Below, one piece after another: positions 9,666 to 18,807 of a stretch of DNA of 64,000 bases. Source of the stretch: Thauera terpenica 58Eu. GTDB lineage: Bacteria; Pseudomonadota; Gammaproteobacteria; Burkholderiales; Rhodocyclaceae. Position 1 is the stretch's first letter. Each line of letters opens with the position of its first letter. The stretch lies in NCBI RefSeq assembly GCF_000443165.1, contig NZ_ATJV01000002.1:62001-126000 (forward strand), in the 5' to 3' direction. A model generated the notes under the pieces. It had not been told where the DNA came from and did not search any database. It saw nothing but the letters and a program-made list of their open reading frames with translations. Position numbers and translations under genes: made by a program.

Positions 9666-12410
9666 CTACTGCCAGCCAAAGCGGCGGATGTAATAACGCT
9701 TCATCATTGAGGTCAGGAAGGCGTAGCCCAGCAAGATCCCGATCAGCCATACAAAGTAGGACCAGGGCAGCGTCTGCAGCTTGAAGTAGTCGGCCAGCGG
9801 CCCCATCGGCAGGAACACGCCAAGCGCCATGATGAGCAGCGTCATCCCCAGCAGTGGCCAGGCGGCACGGCTTTCGATGAAGGGGACTCTGGGCGTGCGG
9901 ATCATGTGCACGATCAGGGTCTGCGTGAGCAGGCCGACGACGAACCAGCCCGACTGGAACAGCGCCTGGTGTTCGACCGCGTTGGCCTTGAACACGTACC
10001 ACATCAGACCAAAGGTGAAGACGTCGAAGATCGAGCTCAGCGGCCCGAAGAAGAGCATGAAGCGGCTGATGCTGGCGGGATTCCAGCTCAGCGGCTGGCG
10101 GATGAGTTCAGCATCCACATTGTCGAAGGGGATGGCGATCTGCGAGATGCTGTAAAGCAGGTTCTGGACCAGCAGCTGCAGGGGCAACATGGGCAGGAAG
10201 GGCAGGAAGATGCTCGCAATCAGCACCGAGAACACGTTGCCGAAGTTTGAACTGGCTGCCATGCGGATGTACTTGAGCATGTTGCTGAAGGTCTTGCGGC
10301 CTTCGATCACGCCCTCTTCGAGCACCAGCAGGCTGCGCTCGAGCAAGATGATGTCGGCCGCCTCCTTGGCGATGTCGACGCCGCCATCGACCGAAATGCC
10401 GATGTCGGCGGCCCGCAGCGCCGGGGCATCGTTGATGCCGTCGCCCATGAAGCCGACGACGTGGCCGTTGGCGCGCAGGCTGCGCACGATGCGCTCCTTG
10501 TTGAGCGGCGAGAGCTTGGCAAACACCGTGTTGTGCTCGACGGCGAGGGCCAGCGTGGGTTCGTCCATGGCGTCGACCTGAGCACCGAGCACGATGCCGT
10601 CCACCGCGAGCCCGACCTGGCGGCAGACTTCGGCCGTGACCAGCTCGTTGTCGCCGGTGAGCACCTTGACGACGACGCCGTGCGCGGCCAGGGCCTCGAG
10701 CGCAGGCGCGGTTGATTCCTTGGGGGGGTCGAGAAAGGCGATGTAGCCGATCAGGGTCAGCCCTGATTCATCAGCCTTTGAATAAACCAGCTGATCCAGC
10801 GCCAGCTCCTTCATCGCCACCGCGACCACGCGCAGACCGTCCTCGTTCAGTTCGCGCGTGACCTTTTGCAAGCGCGCCCGCGCGCTGGCGTCCAGCGGAT
10901 AGGTCTGACCCTCGAAGCGCACATGGCTGCACACCGCGAACATTTCTTCCACCGCACCCTTGCAGATGAGCTCGTGGTGATGCGCACGCTCGGACACCAC
11001 CACCGACATGCGGCGACGCTCGAAGTCGAACGGGATTTCGTCGATCTTCCTGTAGTTGCGGGCAAGGTCGAGCTCGGTCTTGAGCTCGACATGCTCGAGC
11101 ACCGCCCGATCGAGCAGGTTCTTCAGGCCGGTCTGGTAATAGCTGTTGAGGTAGGCGAAGCCGAGCACCTCGTCCGATTCGCGACCGGAGACGTCGGTAT
11201 GGCGGGCGAGTGCGATCTTGTCCTGGGTCAGGGTGCCGGTCTTGTCGGTGCACAGCAGGTTCATCGCGCCGAAGCTCTGGATCGCGTCCAGGCGTTTGAC
11301 GATCACCTTCTTGCGCGACAGCATCACCGCCCCGCGCGCGAGCGTGGAGGTGACGATCATCGGCAACATCTCTGGCGTCAGCCCGACCGCCACCGAGAGC
11401 GCAAACAGGAAGGCTGCGGGCCAGTCACCCTTGGTGAAGCCGTTGATCAGCACCACCAGCGGCACCATGACGAGCGCGAAGCGGATCAGCAGCCAGCTCA
11501 CCTTGTTCACGCCAAGCTGAAACGCGTTCGTATCCGCCCCGTCGCGGGCACTGGTCACGCGCCGCGCCAGGGTGCCGAAATAAGTGTCGTTGCCGGTCGC
11601 GAGCACGAGCGCGCTGGCCGCACCCGAAATGACGTTGGTGCCCATGAACACCAGATTGGCCATGTCCAGCGCGGAGGCTGACTCCGGTCCGGGGGTGGCA
11701 AATTTCTCCACTGGCAGGGACTCGCCGGTCATTGCGGACTGGCCGACGAAGAGATCGGTGGCGCTCATGATGCGACAGTCCGCCGGGATCATGTCGCCCG
11801 CGGACAGCGCCACGATGTCTCCGCGCACGAGCTGCCGGATCGGGATCTCGATCGTTCTACCCGCTGCTGGGGCGGCGTCGGTGGCGGTCCCGGCTGCGTC
11901 CGGGTCGGCGCGCCTGCGCACGCTGGCGGTGTTGCTCACCTGCTCCTTGAGCGCCAGGGCCGCCTTGTTGGAGCGCCGCTCCTGGACGAAGCGGATCAGG
12001 GTGGCCAGCAGCACCATGGTGCTGATTACCGCCGCCGCCTGGGTGTCGCGGGTAAACAGGGACACCACCGCGAGCAGGGTCAGCAGCAGGTTGAAAGGGT
12101 TGTTGTAGCTCAGCCAGAGGTGGCGCCACCCGGACACGGGGCGCTCGTGCTCGACCTCGTTGAGGCCATGGCGGGCACGCACGGCGGCGGCTTCTTCATC
12201 ACTCAGGCCGTGCGCAGACGAACCCAGCTGCGCCAGCACCGCCGCCAGTTCACCGCGCGCATGATCGACCAGGCGGCGGTTCAGGGCGTCGGACAAGCGT
12301 TCGGCGCGCTTGCCGCGCGACAGCGAATCGAGGATGGTGCGCCGCCGAAACAGGTTGCTGCTGTGGCGCGATGCGAGGAAGCGGCCAAAGTACTGGCTGA
12401 AGATGTTCAT
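9666..12410 (-). CDS. mgtA: Magnesium-translocating P-type ATPase
   Basis: A 914-residue type IIIB P-type ATPase for Mg2+ import. The phosphorylation motif LLCTDKTGTLTQDK carries the catalytic Asp, TGES lies in the actuator domain (QSAMTGESLPVEK), and MGDGINDAPAL is the hinge motif. Ten membrane segments are expected, and hydrophobic blocks are visible around LFALSVAVGLTPEMLPMIV and at the C-terminus. ATG 12410 (MNIFSQYFGRF) was chosen. A 69-codon upstream extension is Arg/Ala-rich and unlike the family. No regulatory leader could be recognised in the roughly 200 bp before aroG. Confidence 0.95.
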   Translation of the reverse strand: MNIFSQYFGRFLASRHSSNLFRRRTILDSLSRGKRAERLSDALNRRLVDHARGELAAVLAQLGSSAHGLSDEEAAAVRARHGLNEVEHERPVSGWRHLWLSYNNPFNLLLTLLAVVSLFTRDTQAAAVISTMVLLATLIRFVQERRSNKAALALKEQVSNTASVRRRADPDAAGTATDAAPAAGRTIEIPIRQLVRGDIVALSAGDMIPADCRIMSATDLFVGQSAMTGESLPVEKFATPGPESASALDMANLVFMGTNVISGAASALVLATGNDTYFGTLARRVTSARDGADTNAFQLGVNKVSWLLIRFALVMVPLVVLINGFTKGDWPAAFLFALSVAVGLTPEMLPMIVTSTLARGAVMLSRKKVIVKRLDAIQSFGAMNLLCTDKTGTLTQDKIALARHTDVSGRESDEVLGFAYLNSYYQTGLKNLLDRAVLEHVELKTELDLARNYRKIDEIPFDFERRRMSVVVSERAHHHELICKGAVEEMFAVCSHVRFEGQTYPLDASARARLQKVTRELNEDGLRVVAVAMKELALDQLVYSKADESGLTLIGYIAFLDPPKESTAPALEALAAHGVVVKVLTGDNELVTAEVCRQVGLAVDGIVLGAQVDAMDEPTLALAVEHNTVFAKLSPLNKERIVRSLRANGHVVGFMGDGINDAPALRAADIGISVDGGVDIAKEAADIILLERSLLVLEEGVIEGRKTFSNMLKYIRMAASSNFGNVFSVLIASIFLPFLPMLPLQLLVQNLLYSISQIAIPFDNVDAELIRQPLSWNPASISRFMLFFGPLSSIFDVFTFGLMWYVFKANAVEHQALFQSGWFVVGLLTQTLIVHMIRTPRVPFIESRAAWPLLGMTLLIMALGVFLPMGPLADYFKLQTLPWSYFVWLIGILLGYAFLTSMMKRYYIRRFGWQ

Positions 12411-12574
12411 GTTGTCCTGTTCGCGGTCAAGGCCCTGGTGCGCGGCGACAGCCGCGCCGGCGCGCCCGTAAAACCACCTCGGGGCGATGCTGAGTCGGTG
12501 TCTGATGCGAACGCGTGCGGCATGTCCATTGTGCACTGCAGGTGGCGCGCTGGCCCGCGAGCACCGGCGGGAGT

Positions 12575-12580
12575 TACAAT
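12575..12580 (+). promoter_or_regulatory. Possible -10 element for aroG
   Basis: TACAAT lies 36 nt before the aroG start, in the intergenic region shared with the divergent mgtA gene. No strong -35 box is visible. Confidence 0.35.
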
Positions 12581-12616
12581 CATCGGCTTTCACGCCGCAC
12601 ACCGGAGCCACCCGCA

Positions 12617-13696
12617 ATGTCCGTTGTCCAGACAGAAAACCTCAACATCGCCGCCTTTGATCACATGCCCTCGCCCGAGGAGATCAAGGCCCGCGTCCCG
12701 ATGACCGTGCCTGCCAATGCTGCGGTGGTGGCCGGGCGCAAGGCCGTGATGGACATTCTAGACCGTCGTGACCCCCGCGTTTTCGTCGTCGTTGGCCCGT
12801 GCTCCATCCATGACGCCGAAGCCGGGCTGGACTACGCCAGACGGCTGAAGAAGCTGGCCGATGAGGTGTCTCAGACCATGGTGCTGGTGATGCGGGTGTA
12901 TTTCGAGAAGCCGCGCACCTCGACCGGCTGGAAGGGCTTCATCAATGACCCCTTCATGAACGACTCCTTCCGCATCGATGTCGGCATGGAGCGCGCGCGC
13001 AAGTTCCTGCTCGACGTCTCCGAGATCGGCCTGCCCACCGGCACCGAGGCGCTGGACCCGATCGCACCGCAATACTACGGCGACCTCATCTCGTGGACCG
13101 CCATCGGTGCGCGCACCTCGGAGTCGCAGACCCACCGCGAGATGTCGTCCGGCCTGTCCACCCCGGTCGGCTTCAAGAACGCCACCGATGGCGATCTGGA
13201 GGTCGCCATCAACGCCATCATCTCGGCGGCACACCCGCACAGCTTTCTCGGCATCAACAGCCACGGCGTGTCTGCGATCACGCGCACACGCGGCAATCGC
13301 TACGGCCACGTCGTACTGCGCGGCGGTGGCGGCAGGCCGAATTACGACACCGTATCGATCTCGCTCGCCGAGCAGGCGCTGACCAAGGCGAAGCTGCCCA
13401 GAAACGTGGTGGTGGATTGTTCCCACGCCAACTCCTGGAAGAAGCCCGAATACCAGCCGCTGGTGATGAAGGACGTTGCCCATCAGATCCGCGAAGGCAA
13501 CGACTCGGTGGTCGGCATGATGATCGAGAGCAATCTGGTCGCCGGCAACCAGCCAATTCCGGCCGACCTGTCGCAGCTCAAGTATGGCTGTTCGGTGACC
13601 GACGCCTGCGTGAGCTGGGAGACCACCGAAGAGATGATCCGCAACACCGATGCGATGCTGCGTGACGTGATTGGCAAGCGGGAGCGCCGCGCATGA
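12617..13696 (+). CDS. aroG: 3-deoxy-7-phosphoheptulonate synthase, class I
   Basis: A 359-residue DAHP synthase that condenses phosphoenolpyruvate and erythrose 4-phosphate, the first step of the shikimate pathway. Family motifs are VVGPCSIHD, RVYFEKPRTSTGWKG, GARTSESQTHREM and VDCSHANSWK (metal-binding Cys in the first, His in the last). Which aromatic amino acid inhibits it cannot be read from the sequence, so the aroG symbol is by general similarity. ATG 12617 was preferred over 34 upstream codons of non-family sequence. The stop overlaps serB as ATGA. Confidence 0.94.
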   Translation: MSVVQTENLNIAAFDHMPSPEEIKARVPMTVPANAAVVAGRKAVMDILDRRDPRVFVVVGPCSIHDAEAGLDYARRLKKLADEVSQTMVLVMRVYFEKPRTSTGWKGFINDPFMNDSFRIDVGMERARKFLLDVSEIGLPTGTEALDPIAPQYYGDLISWTAIGARTSESQTHREMSSGLSTPVGFKNATDGDLEVAINAIISAAHPHSFLGINSHGVSAITRTRGNRYGHVVLRGGGGRPNYDTVSISLAEQALTKAKLPRNVVVDCSHANSWKKPEYQPLVMKDVAHQIREGNDSVVGMMIESNLVAGNQPIPADLSQLKYGCSVTDACVSWETTEEMIRNTDAMLRDVIGKRERRA

Positions 13697-14523
13697 ACCT
13701 CGTGGTGTTTGCCGAGGACGTCGACAGCCTGGCGCTGAAGAATGTCGCGAAGCTGACCGGGGCACACGCCATCGAGCAGATCACCCCGCGCTCGTTTCGC
13801 CTGCTCGCAGCGCAGAACCACGCCGAGCTGGCGCGCACCTGCAGCGCCGGCGGGCTGGATTACGCCTGGGTGCCCGCTGGACGCAGGCTGAAGGACTTCG
13901 GCCTGTTCGTCACCGACATGGATTCGACCCTGATCAACATCGAGTGCATCGATGAGATCGCCGACATGCAAGGCCTGAAGGCCGAAGTCGCGGCGATCAC
14001 CGAGGCGGCGATGGAGGGTGAGATCGACTTTCGCGAATCGCTTCTGCGCCGCGTGTCACTGCTCGCCGGCCTGCCCGAGCAGGCCCTGGAAGAAGTCTAC
14101 ACCCACCGCCTGCAGCTGAACCCCGGCGCCGAACGCCTGATGAAGGGTCTGCAGCGCGCTGGCTTGAACACCGTGCTGGTGTCGGGCGGCTTCACCTATT
14201 TCACCGCGCGCCTGAAGCAGCGCCTGGGCTTTGACCACGCTTTTGCCAACGAGCTCGAAGTGATCGATGGCCATCTGAGCGGGCGCATCGTCGGCGATAT
14301 TGTCGATGCTGCGGCAAAGGCCACTCACCTGCAGCGCATTCGCGACCAACTGGGCCTGCAGGCCCATCAGGTGATCGCCATGGGCGATGGCGCCAACGAC
14401 ATCCCGATGATGAACGCCGCCGGCTTCAGCGTGGCTTTCCACCCCAAGCCGGCGCTGCGCGAGCTCGCCGACTGCTGCATCGAACACAGCGGCCTTGACG
14501 GGGTGCTAGACCTCTTTGGCTGA
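13693..14523 (+). CDS. serB: Phosphoserine phosphatase
   Basis: A 276-residue HAD-family enzyme that makes serine from phosphoserine. The HAD nucleophile motif is FVTDMDSTLINIECIDE, with Asp75 as nucleophile and Asp77 as acid/base. Motif II is VLVSGGFTYF and motif III/IV is AMGDGANDIPMM. The N-terminal about 65 residues form the small extra domain typical of bacterial SerB. It is translationally coupled to aroG and convergent with ybbA, with 17 bp between the stops. Confidence 0.95.
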   Translation: MNLVVFAEDVDSLALKNVAKLTGAHAIEQITPRSFRLLAAQNHAELARTCSAGGLDYAWVPAGRRLKDFGLFVTDMDSTLINIECIDEIADMQGLKAEVAAITEAAMEGEIDFRESLLRRVSLLAGLPEQALEEVYTHRLQLNPGAERLMKGLQRAGLNTVLVSGGFTYFTARLKQRLGFDHAFANELEVIDGHLSGRIVGDIVDAAAKATHLQRIRDQLGLQAHQVIAMGDGANDIPMMNAAGFSVAFHPKPALRELADCCIEHSGLDGVLDLFG

Positions 14524-14540
14524 ACCTCAGCCGCTTGTGC

Positions 14541-15266
14541 TCAGTCCGCGAGCGCCGGCGCAATCGTGGTTTCGCGCAAGTGGCCTGCCGTCATGCGCAG
14601 CACGCGCCCGCAACGGCGCGCCAGCGACTCGTCGTGGGTGACCAGGATCAGGGTCGTGCCCACCTCGCGATTGAGCGCGAACATGAGCTCGATGATCGCA
14701 CTGCCGGTTTCGGCATCGAGGTTGCCGGTGGGTTCGTCAGCCAGCAAGAGACGCGGATGGGGGGCAAAGGCGCGCGCCAGGGCAACACGTTGCTGCTCGC
14801 CGCCGGACAGGTGCTTCGGGTACTGGCGCAGCCGGCTCCCCAGCCCCACCCGCTCCAGCCATTGCGCCGCCAGCGCGCGCGCCCCGGCTACGCCGGCGAG
14901 CTCGAGCGGCAGCATGACGTTCTCCAGCGCATTCAGGGCGGGCAGCAGCTGGAAGGACTGGAACACGAAACCGATCGCTTCGCCGCGCAGCGCGGCGCGC
15001 GCATCTTCGTTGAGCGCAAACAGGTCCGTGCCCTGCAGTTTCACCGAACCCGCGCTGGGAACATCCAGCCCCGCCAGCAATCCCAGCAGGGTTGATTTGC
15101 CCGAACCCGAAGCGCCGACGATGGCGACCGATTCACCCGCGCCAACGACGAAGCTCACATCCTGCAGGATGTGCAACTCGCTCCCGGTGTCCGCAAGACG
15201 CACACGCTTGGACAAGCGCTCGACCTCGATGACTGGAATGGAGATTTCAATGCTGCTGCGATCCAT
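14541..15266 (-). CDS. ybbA: ABC transporter ATP-binding protein, YbbA/LolD-like
   Basis: A 241-residue ATPase subunit with Walker A GASGSGKSTLL, Q-loop region FVFQSFQLLP, signature LSGGEQQRVALARAF, Walker B LLLADEPTGNLD and H-loop LVTHDE. It belongs to the MacB/LolD/YbbA group. In Escherichia coli ybbA is divergent from tesA and followed by the permease ybbP. Here it is divergent from tesA, but serB follows and no permease lies next to it. ATG 15266 makes its 5' end overlap the tesA start by 17 bp. Other in-frame starts lie further into tesA. Confidence 0.88.
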   Translation of the reverse strand: MDRSSIEISIPVIEVERLSKRVRLADTGSELHILQDVSFVVGAGESVAIVGASGSGKSTLLGLLAGLDVPSAGSVKLQGTDLFALNEDARAALRGEAIGFVFQSFQLLPALNALENVMLPLELAGVAGARALAAQWLERVGLGSRLRQYPKHLSGGEQQRVALARAFAPHPRLLLADEPTGNLDAETGSAIIELMFALNREVGTTLILVTHDESLARRCGRVLRMTAGHLRETTIAPALAD

Positions 15267-15864
15267 CGCTACCTTCTTTTGCATGTTGTTGTTCATGGGA
15301 ACCGCACAGGCGGCGACGATCATGGTCTGGGGCGACAGCCTGTCGGCCGGTTACGGTCTGCAAGCTGACGAGGCCTGGCCCACCCTGTTGCAGACGCGGC
15401 TCGAGGAGAAAGGGTTCCGTCACACCGTCGTCAATGCCAGCGTTTCGGGTGAGACCTCCGCCGGTGGCCGCTCGCGCCTGCCGGCTGCGCTCGAACAACA
15501 TGAGCCGGACATCGTCATCCTCGAGCTCGGTGCCAACGACGGCCTGCGCGGCCTGCCACCCAAGCTGCTGGCCGAGAACCTGGACGCGATGATCAGCGCC
15601 GCGCAAGGCGCGGGCGCGCAGGTGCTGCTGGTCGGCATGCAGATGCCACCCAACTATGGCCCGGTCTACACCCGTCTGTTTGCCCAGACTTTCGCCACCG
15701 TGTCCAAGGCCCGGAAGGTGCCGCTGGTGCCGTTCCTGCTCGAAGGTTTCGCCGATCAGCCTGAACTGTTCCTGAATGATGGCATTCACCCCACTGCGGA
15801 CGCACAACACAAGGTGCTCGACACCATCTGGCACGGCCTCAAGCCCTTGCTCGGCAGGCACTGA
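15250..15864 (+). CDS. tesA: Multifunctional acyl-CoA thioesterase/arylesterase, periplasmic GDSL hydrolase
   Basis: A 204-residue GDSL-family (SGNH) lipase/thioesterase. A signal peptide occupies about residues 1-21, with a hydrophobic core and a TAQA cleavage site. Block I is VWGDSLSAGYG with the catalytic Ser, block II is NASVSGETSAGG, block III is LGANDGLRG, and block V is DGIHPTADAQ with the Asp and His. It is expected in the periplasm, hydrolysing acyl thioesters and esters. It is divergent from ybbA with overlapping 5' ends. Confidence 0.93.
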   Translation: MLLRSIATFFCMLLFMGTAQAATIMVWGDSLSAGYGLQADEAWPTLLQTRLEEKGFRHTVVNASVSGETSAGGRSRLPAALEQHEPDIVILELGANDGLRGLPPKLLAENLDAMISAAQGAGAQVLLVGMQMPPNYGPVYTRLFAQTFATVSKARKVPLVPFLLEGFADQPELFLNDGIHPTADAQHKVLDTIWHGLKPLLGRH

Positions 15865-15885
15865 GCGCGGCCGTTGCGGTCGGCC

Positions 15886-16926
15886 TCACTCCACCTGCAG
15901 CTGCGGCGCGCCGGCGACCATGCGTCCGATCACCGCGCCTTGCTCACCCTGAGCCGCGCTGATCGCGGCCTGCACGGCCTCGAGCGCACTTTCGGCGCAG
16001 GCAATGAGCAGGCCGCCAGAGGTCTGGGGATCGGTGAGCAGGGTGCGCTGCCATTGCTCTGCCGCCGCCATCAGCGCCAGGTCCTGACCATAGCTCGCCC
16101 AGTTTCGCGCTGAGGCGCCGGTGGCAATGCCTTCGCGCACCAGCACCGCGGCCTCGGCGATCACCGGCAAGGTCGCAAAGCGCAGTTGCGCGCCCAGCTT
16201 GCTGCCACGACACATCTCCAGCAGGTGGCCGGCAAGGCCAAAACCGGTGACATCGGTGACCGCATGCACGCCCTCGATATCGGCCAGGCGAGCCCCAACG
16301 CGATTGAGCGTCGTCGTCCACTGGATCATTGCTGCGTAGCCCTGCGCCGACAGCAGGCCTTTCTTGAGGGCGGCGGAAAGAATGCCTATGCCCAGCGGCT
16401 TGGTCAGCACCAGCACGTCGCCATCGCGCGCGCCGGCATTGGTCCTGACCTTGGCCGGATCGACCACGCCCAGGCCGACCAGACCGTAGATCGGTTCAAG
16501 GACGTCGATCGAATGGCCGCCGGCGATCGGGATGCCGGCCTCGCGGCACACTTCAGCGCCGCCCTGCAGGATCGCGCCGATGACTTCGCGTGGGAGCTTG
16601 TCGAGCGGCATGCCGACCACCGCGAGCGCGAAGATCGGCGTTGCGCCCATCGCATACACGTCGGAGAGCGCGTTGGTGGCGGCGATACGGCCGAAATCGC
16701 GCGGGTTGTCGACGATGGGGGTGAAGAAGTCGGTGGTGGCGACGATCGCCTGGCGATCGTTGAGGCGATACACGGCGGCGTCATCCGAGGTATCGGTGCC
16801 GACCAACAAGTCGGCCGGCACGATGCCTGCAGGCATGCTCGCGAGCAGTTCGGACAGTACGCCGGGAGCGATTTTGCAACCGCATCCACCGCCGTGGGAG
16901 AATTGCGTCAGTTTGATTTCGTTCAT
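15886..16926 (-). CDS. selD: Selenide, water dikinase (selenophosphate synthetase)
   Basis: A 346-residue SelD that makes selenophosphate from selenide and ATP. The N-terminal catalytic loop HGGGCGCKIAP has Cys, not selenocysteine, at the active position. Further family motifs are GTDTSDDAAVYR, TTDFFTPIVDNP and TDVTGFGLAGHLLEM. ATG 16926 (MNEIKLTQF) matches the family. A much longer open frame upstream is the shadow of mnmH. It is divergent from the selenium-using mnmH gene, which supports use of selenophosphate for tRNA modification. Confidence 0.96.
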   Translation of the reverse strand: MNEIKLTQFSHGGGCGCKIAPGVLSELLASMPAGIVPADLLVGTDTSDDAAVYRLNDRQAIVATTDFFTPIVDNPRDFGRIAATNALSDVYAMGATPIFALAVVGMPLDKLPREVIGAILQGGAEVCREAGIPIAGGHSIDVLEPIYGLVGLGVVDPAKVRTNAGARDGDVLVLTKPLGIGILSAALKKGLLSAQGYAAMIQWTTTLNRVGARLADIEGVHAVTDVTGFGLAGHLLEMCRGSKLGAQLRFATLPVIAEAAVLVREGIATGASARNWASYGQDLALMAAAEQWQRTLLTDPQTSGGLLIACAESALEAVQAAISAAQGEQGAVIGRMVAGAPQLQVE

Positions 16927-16953
16927 ATTCGGGAAGGAGTGGCGGGCGTGCCC

Positions 16954-18048
16954 ATGCGCACCCGCAAAATCATGTATAAAGGCGTCGCGACCGTAGCACA
17001 GCTGTCTGACTTTGACGAAATAATCGACGCCCGCAGCCCGGCAGAGTTCGCCGAAGACCACATCCCCGGGGCCATCAACCTGCCCGTGCTCGACGACGCA
17101 CAGCGCATCATCGTCGGCACCCTGTACAAGCAGCAGTCGGCGTTTGCGGCCAGACGCCTGGGCGGCGCACTGGTGGCGGAGAACATCGCCCGTCACCTGC
17201 AAGCCCATCTCCAGGACAAGCCAAAACACTGGCGCCCGCTGCTCTATTGCTGGCGCGGCGGCCAGCGCAGCGGCGCATTCGTGAGCTGGCTGCGCATGGT
17301 GGGCTGGGACGCGCATCAACTGCAGGGCGGCTACAAGCGCTTTCGCCATCTTGTCATCGCCGAAATCGAGCGCATCGCGCCCGCACTGCAGTGGCGAGTG
17401 GTGTGCGGCCCGACCGGCAGCGCCAAGACGCGGGTGCTCGAGGCGCTTGCGCGCCAAGGCGCACAGACGCTGGATCTCGAAGACCTGGCCGCGCACAAGG
17501 GCTCGGTGCTCGGCGCCCTGCCCGACCGCCCGCAGCCGACACAAAAATCCTTCGAAACCACCTTGCATACGAAGCTGCAGGCGCTCGACCCCGCACAGGC
17601 CGTGTACGTCGAGGCAGAAAGCCGCAAGATCGGGCAGGTCTCCGTGCCCGAGCCCCTGATCCTCGCGATGCGACGCGCGCCCTGCATCGCGATCGATGCC
17701 ACGCGCGCTGCACGGCTCGAATTCCTGGTGCGCGACTATGCCTACCTCGGCGACGACATCGCCCGCCTGAAAGCCAACATCACCCGCCTGTCCGAGCTGC
17801 AGAGCCGCGACACCCTGCTGCGCTGGCACGATCTCGCCACCCGTGGAGTCCTGCCCGAGCTGTTTGGCGAGCTCATCGACCTGCACTACGACCCGCTCTA
17901 TCGACGCTCTCAGAACGGCAACTACACCGGCTTCAGCAGTGCGGCCCGCTTGCACACCGATTCGCTCAGCGACGCCGGAATCGACGCCCTCGCCCGCCGT
18001 ATCCTGCAGCTTGAGGCGGAGTCTGGCGCAGCCACGGCTGCGCCCTGA
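16954..18048 (+). CDS. mnmH: tRNA 2-selenouridine synthase
   Basis: A 364-residue protein, also called SelU/YbbB. It converts 2-thiouridine at the wobble base of certain tRNAs to 2-selenouridine using selenophosphate. The N-terminal rhodanese domain has IIDARSPAEFAEDHIPGAIN and the catalytic Cys in LLYCWRGGQRS near residue 95. The C-terminal P-loop domain starts with CGPTGSAKT. A GTG at 16948, 8 nt after GGAAGGAG, is a credible alternative start adding two residues, and ATG 16972 is another. It pairs with the divergent selD. Confidence 0.94.
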   Translation: MRTRKIMYKGVATVAQLSDFDEIIDARSPAEFAEDHIPGAINLPVLDDAQRIIVGTLYKQQSAFAARRLGGALVAENIARHLQAHLQDKPKHWRPLLYCWRGGQRSGAFVSWLRMVGWDAHQLQGGYKRFRHLVIAEIERIAPALQWRVVCGPTGSAKTRVLEALARQGAQTLDLEDLAAHKGSVLGALPDRPQPTQKSFETTLHTKLQALDPAQAVYVEAESRKIGQVSVPEPLILAMRRAPCIAIDATRAARLEFLVRDYAYLGDDIARLKANITRLSELQSRDTLLRWHDLATRGVLPELFGELIDLHYDPLYRRSQNGNYTGFSSAARLHTDSLSDAGIDALARRILQLEAESGAATAAP

Positions 18049-18065
18049 GGCCTGCGCTCAAGCGC

Positions 18066-18626
18066 TCAGGCCAGGGGCAGCACGAGCGCCGCCGGCAGGC
18101 CGCGCACCGCGCAGATGCGCTGCACGACCGCAGGGCGCGGAGACTGCACTTCACCCTGCTCGAAGGCGACGATGGTCCACTCGCCCGCCAGGCGCTCGAG
18201 CAGCTCATTCGGGCGCAGCAGGAACTCCGGGTTGCTGGGCTTGCCGAAACGCTCATTGCCGACCATGAAGGTTTCATAGATCAGCACGCCACCGGGGCGC
18301 AGCAGCGCGAGCAGCAGCGAAAAACGCGGGCGAAACAGGTAATTGCTCACCACCACGGCGTCGAACTGGCGCCCCTCCAGAGGCCAGGCTGCGCCTTCCA
18401 GGTCGGCCTCACGGGTGTGGACCTTGGGCAGCCCGTGCAATAGCTGCAGCGCGATGCCATCGCGATCGACGGCCTCGACCCGAAACCCGCGCTGCGCCAG
18501 CCAGCGCGCGTGACGGCCGCTGCCGCAGGCGTAGTCGAGCACCTCACCGCCCGCCGCAACCAGCGGCGCAAAACGAGTCAGCCAGGTGGAAGGGGTCGCC
18601 GAGGCGGTGTGCAGAGCATCGTGCAT
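18066..18626 (-). CDS. Class I SAM-dependent methyltransferase
   Basis: A 186-residue protein with the class I methyltransferase motif I VLDYACGSGRHARWL at about residues 38-52, a post-I acidic residue in VEAVDRDG, and motif IV-like FDAVVVSNYLFRP. It resembles TehB/UbiE-like small methyltransferases. The substrate is not evident. ATG 18626 was chosen because the upstream 31 codons are not family-like. It is convergent with mnmH and divergent from the histidine kinase. Confidence 0.8.
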   Translation of the reverse strand: MHDALHTASATPSTWLTRFAPLVAAGGEVLDYACGSGRHARWLAQRGFRVEAVDRDGIALQLLHGLPKVHTREADLEGAAWPLEGRQFDAVVVSNYLFRPRFSLLLALLRPGGVLIYETFMVGNERFGKPSNPEFLLRPNELLERLAGEWTIVAFEQGEVQSPRPAVVQRICAVRGLPAALVLPLA

Positions 18627-18807
18627 GAGGAATCCCGGGAAACGAAGAAGACTGGGGCGCATTCTAACCAGCTCACCCGACCAGGGCGCAGGGTGAGCAG
18701 CACGGCAGGGGCAATCCATTCCGAATGACCCTGCATGGCGCTCGGGAACTATGCTATAGATTCGGCTGCTTGCCAGTCGTCGTCGCTGGCCTGCTTTTCA
18801 TGGAACG

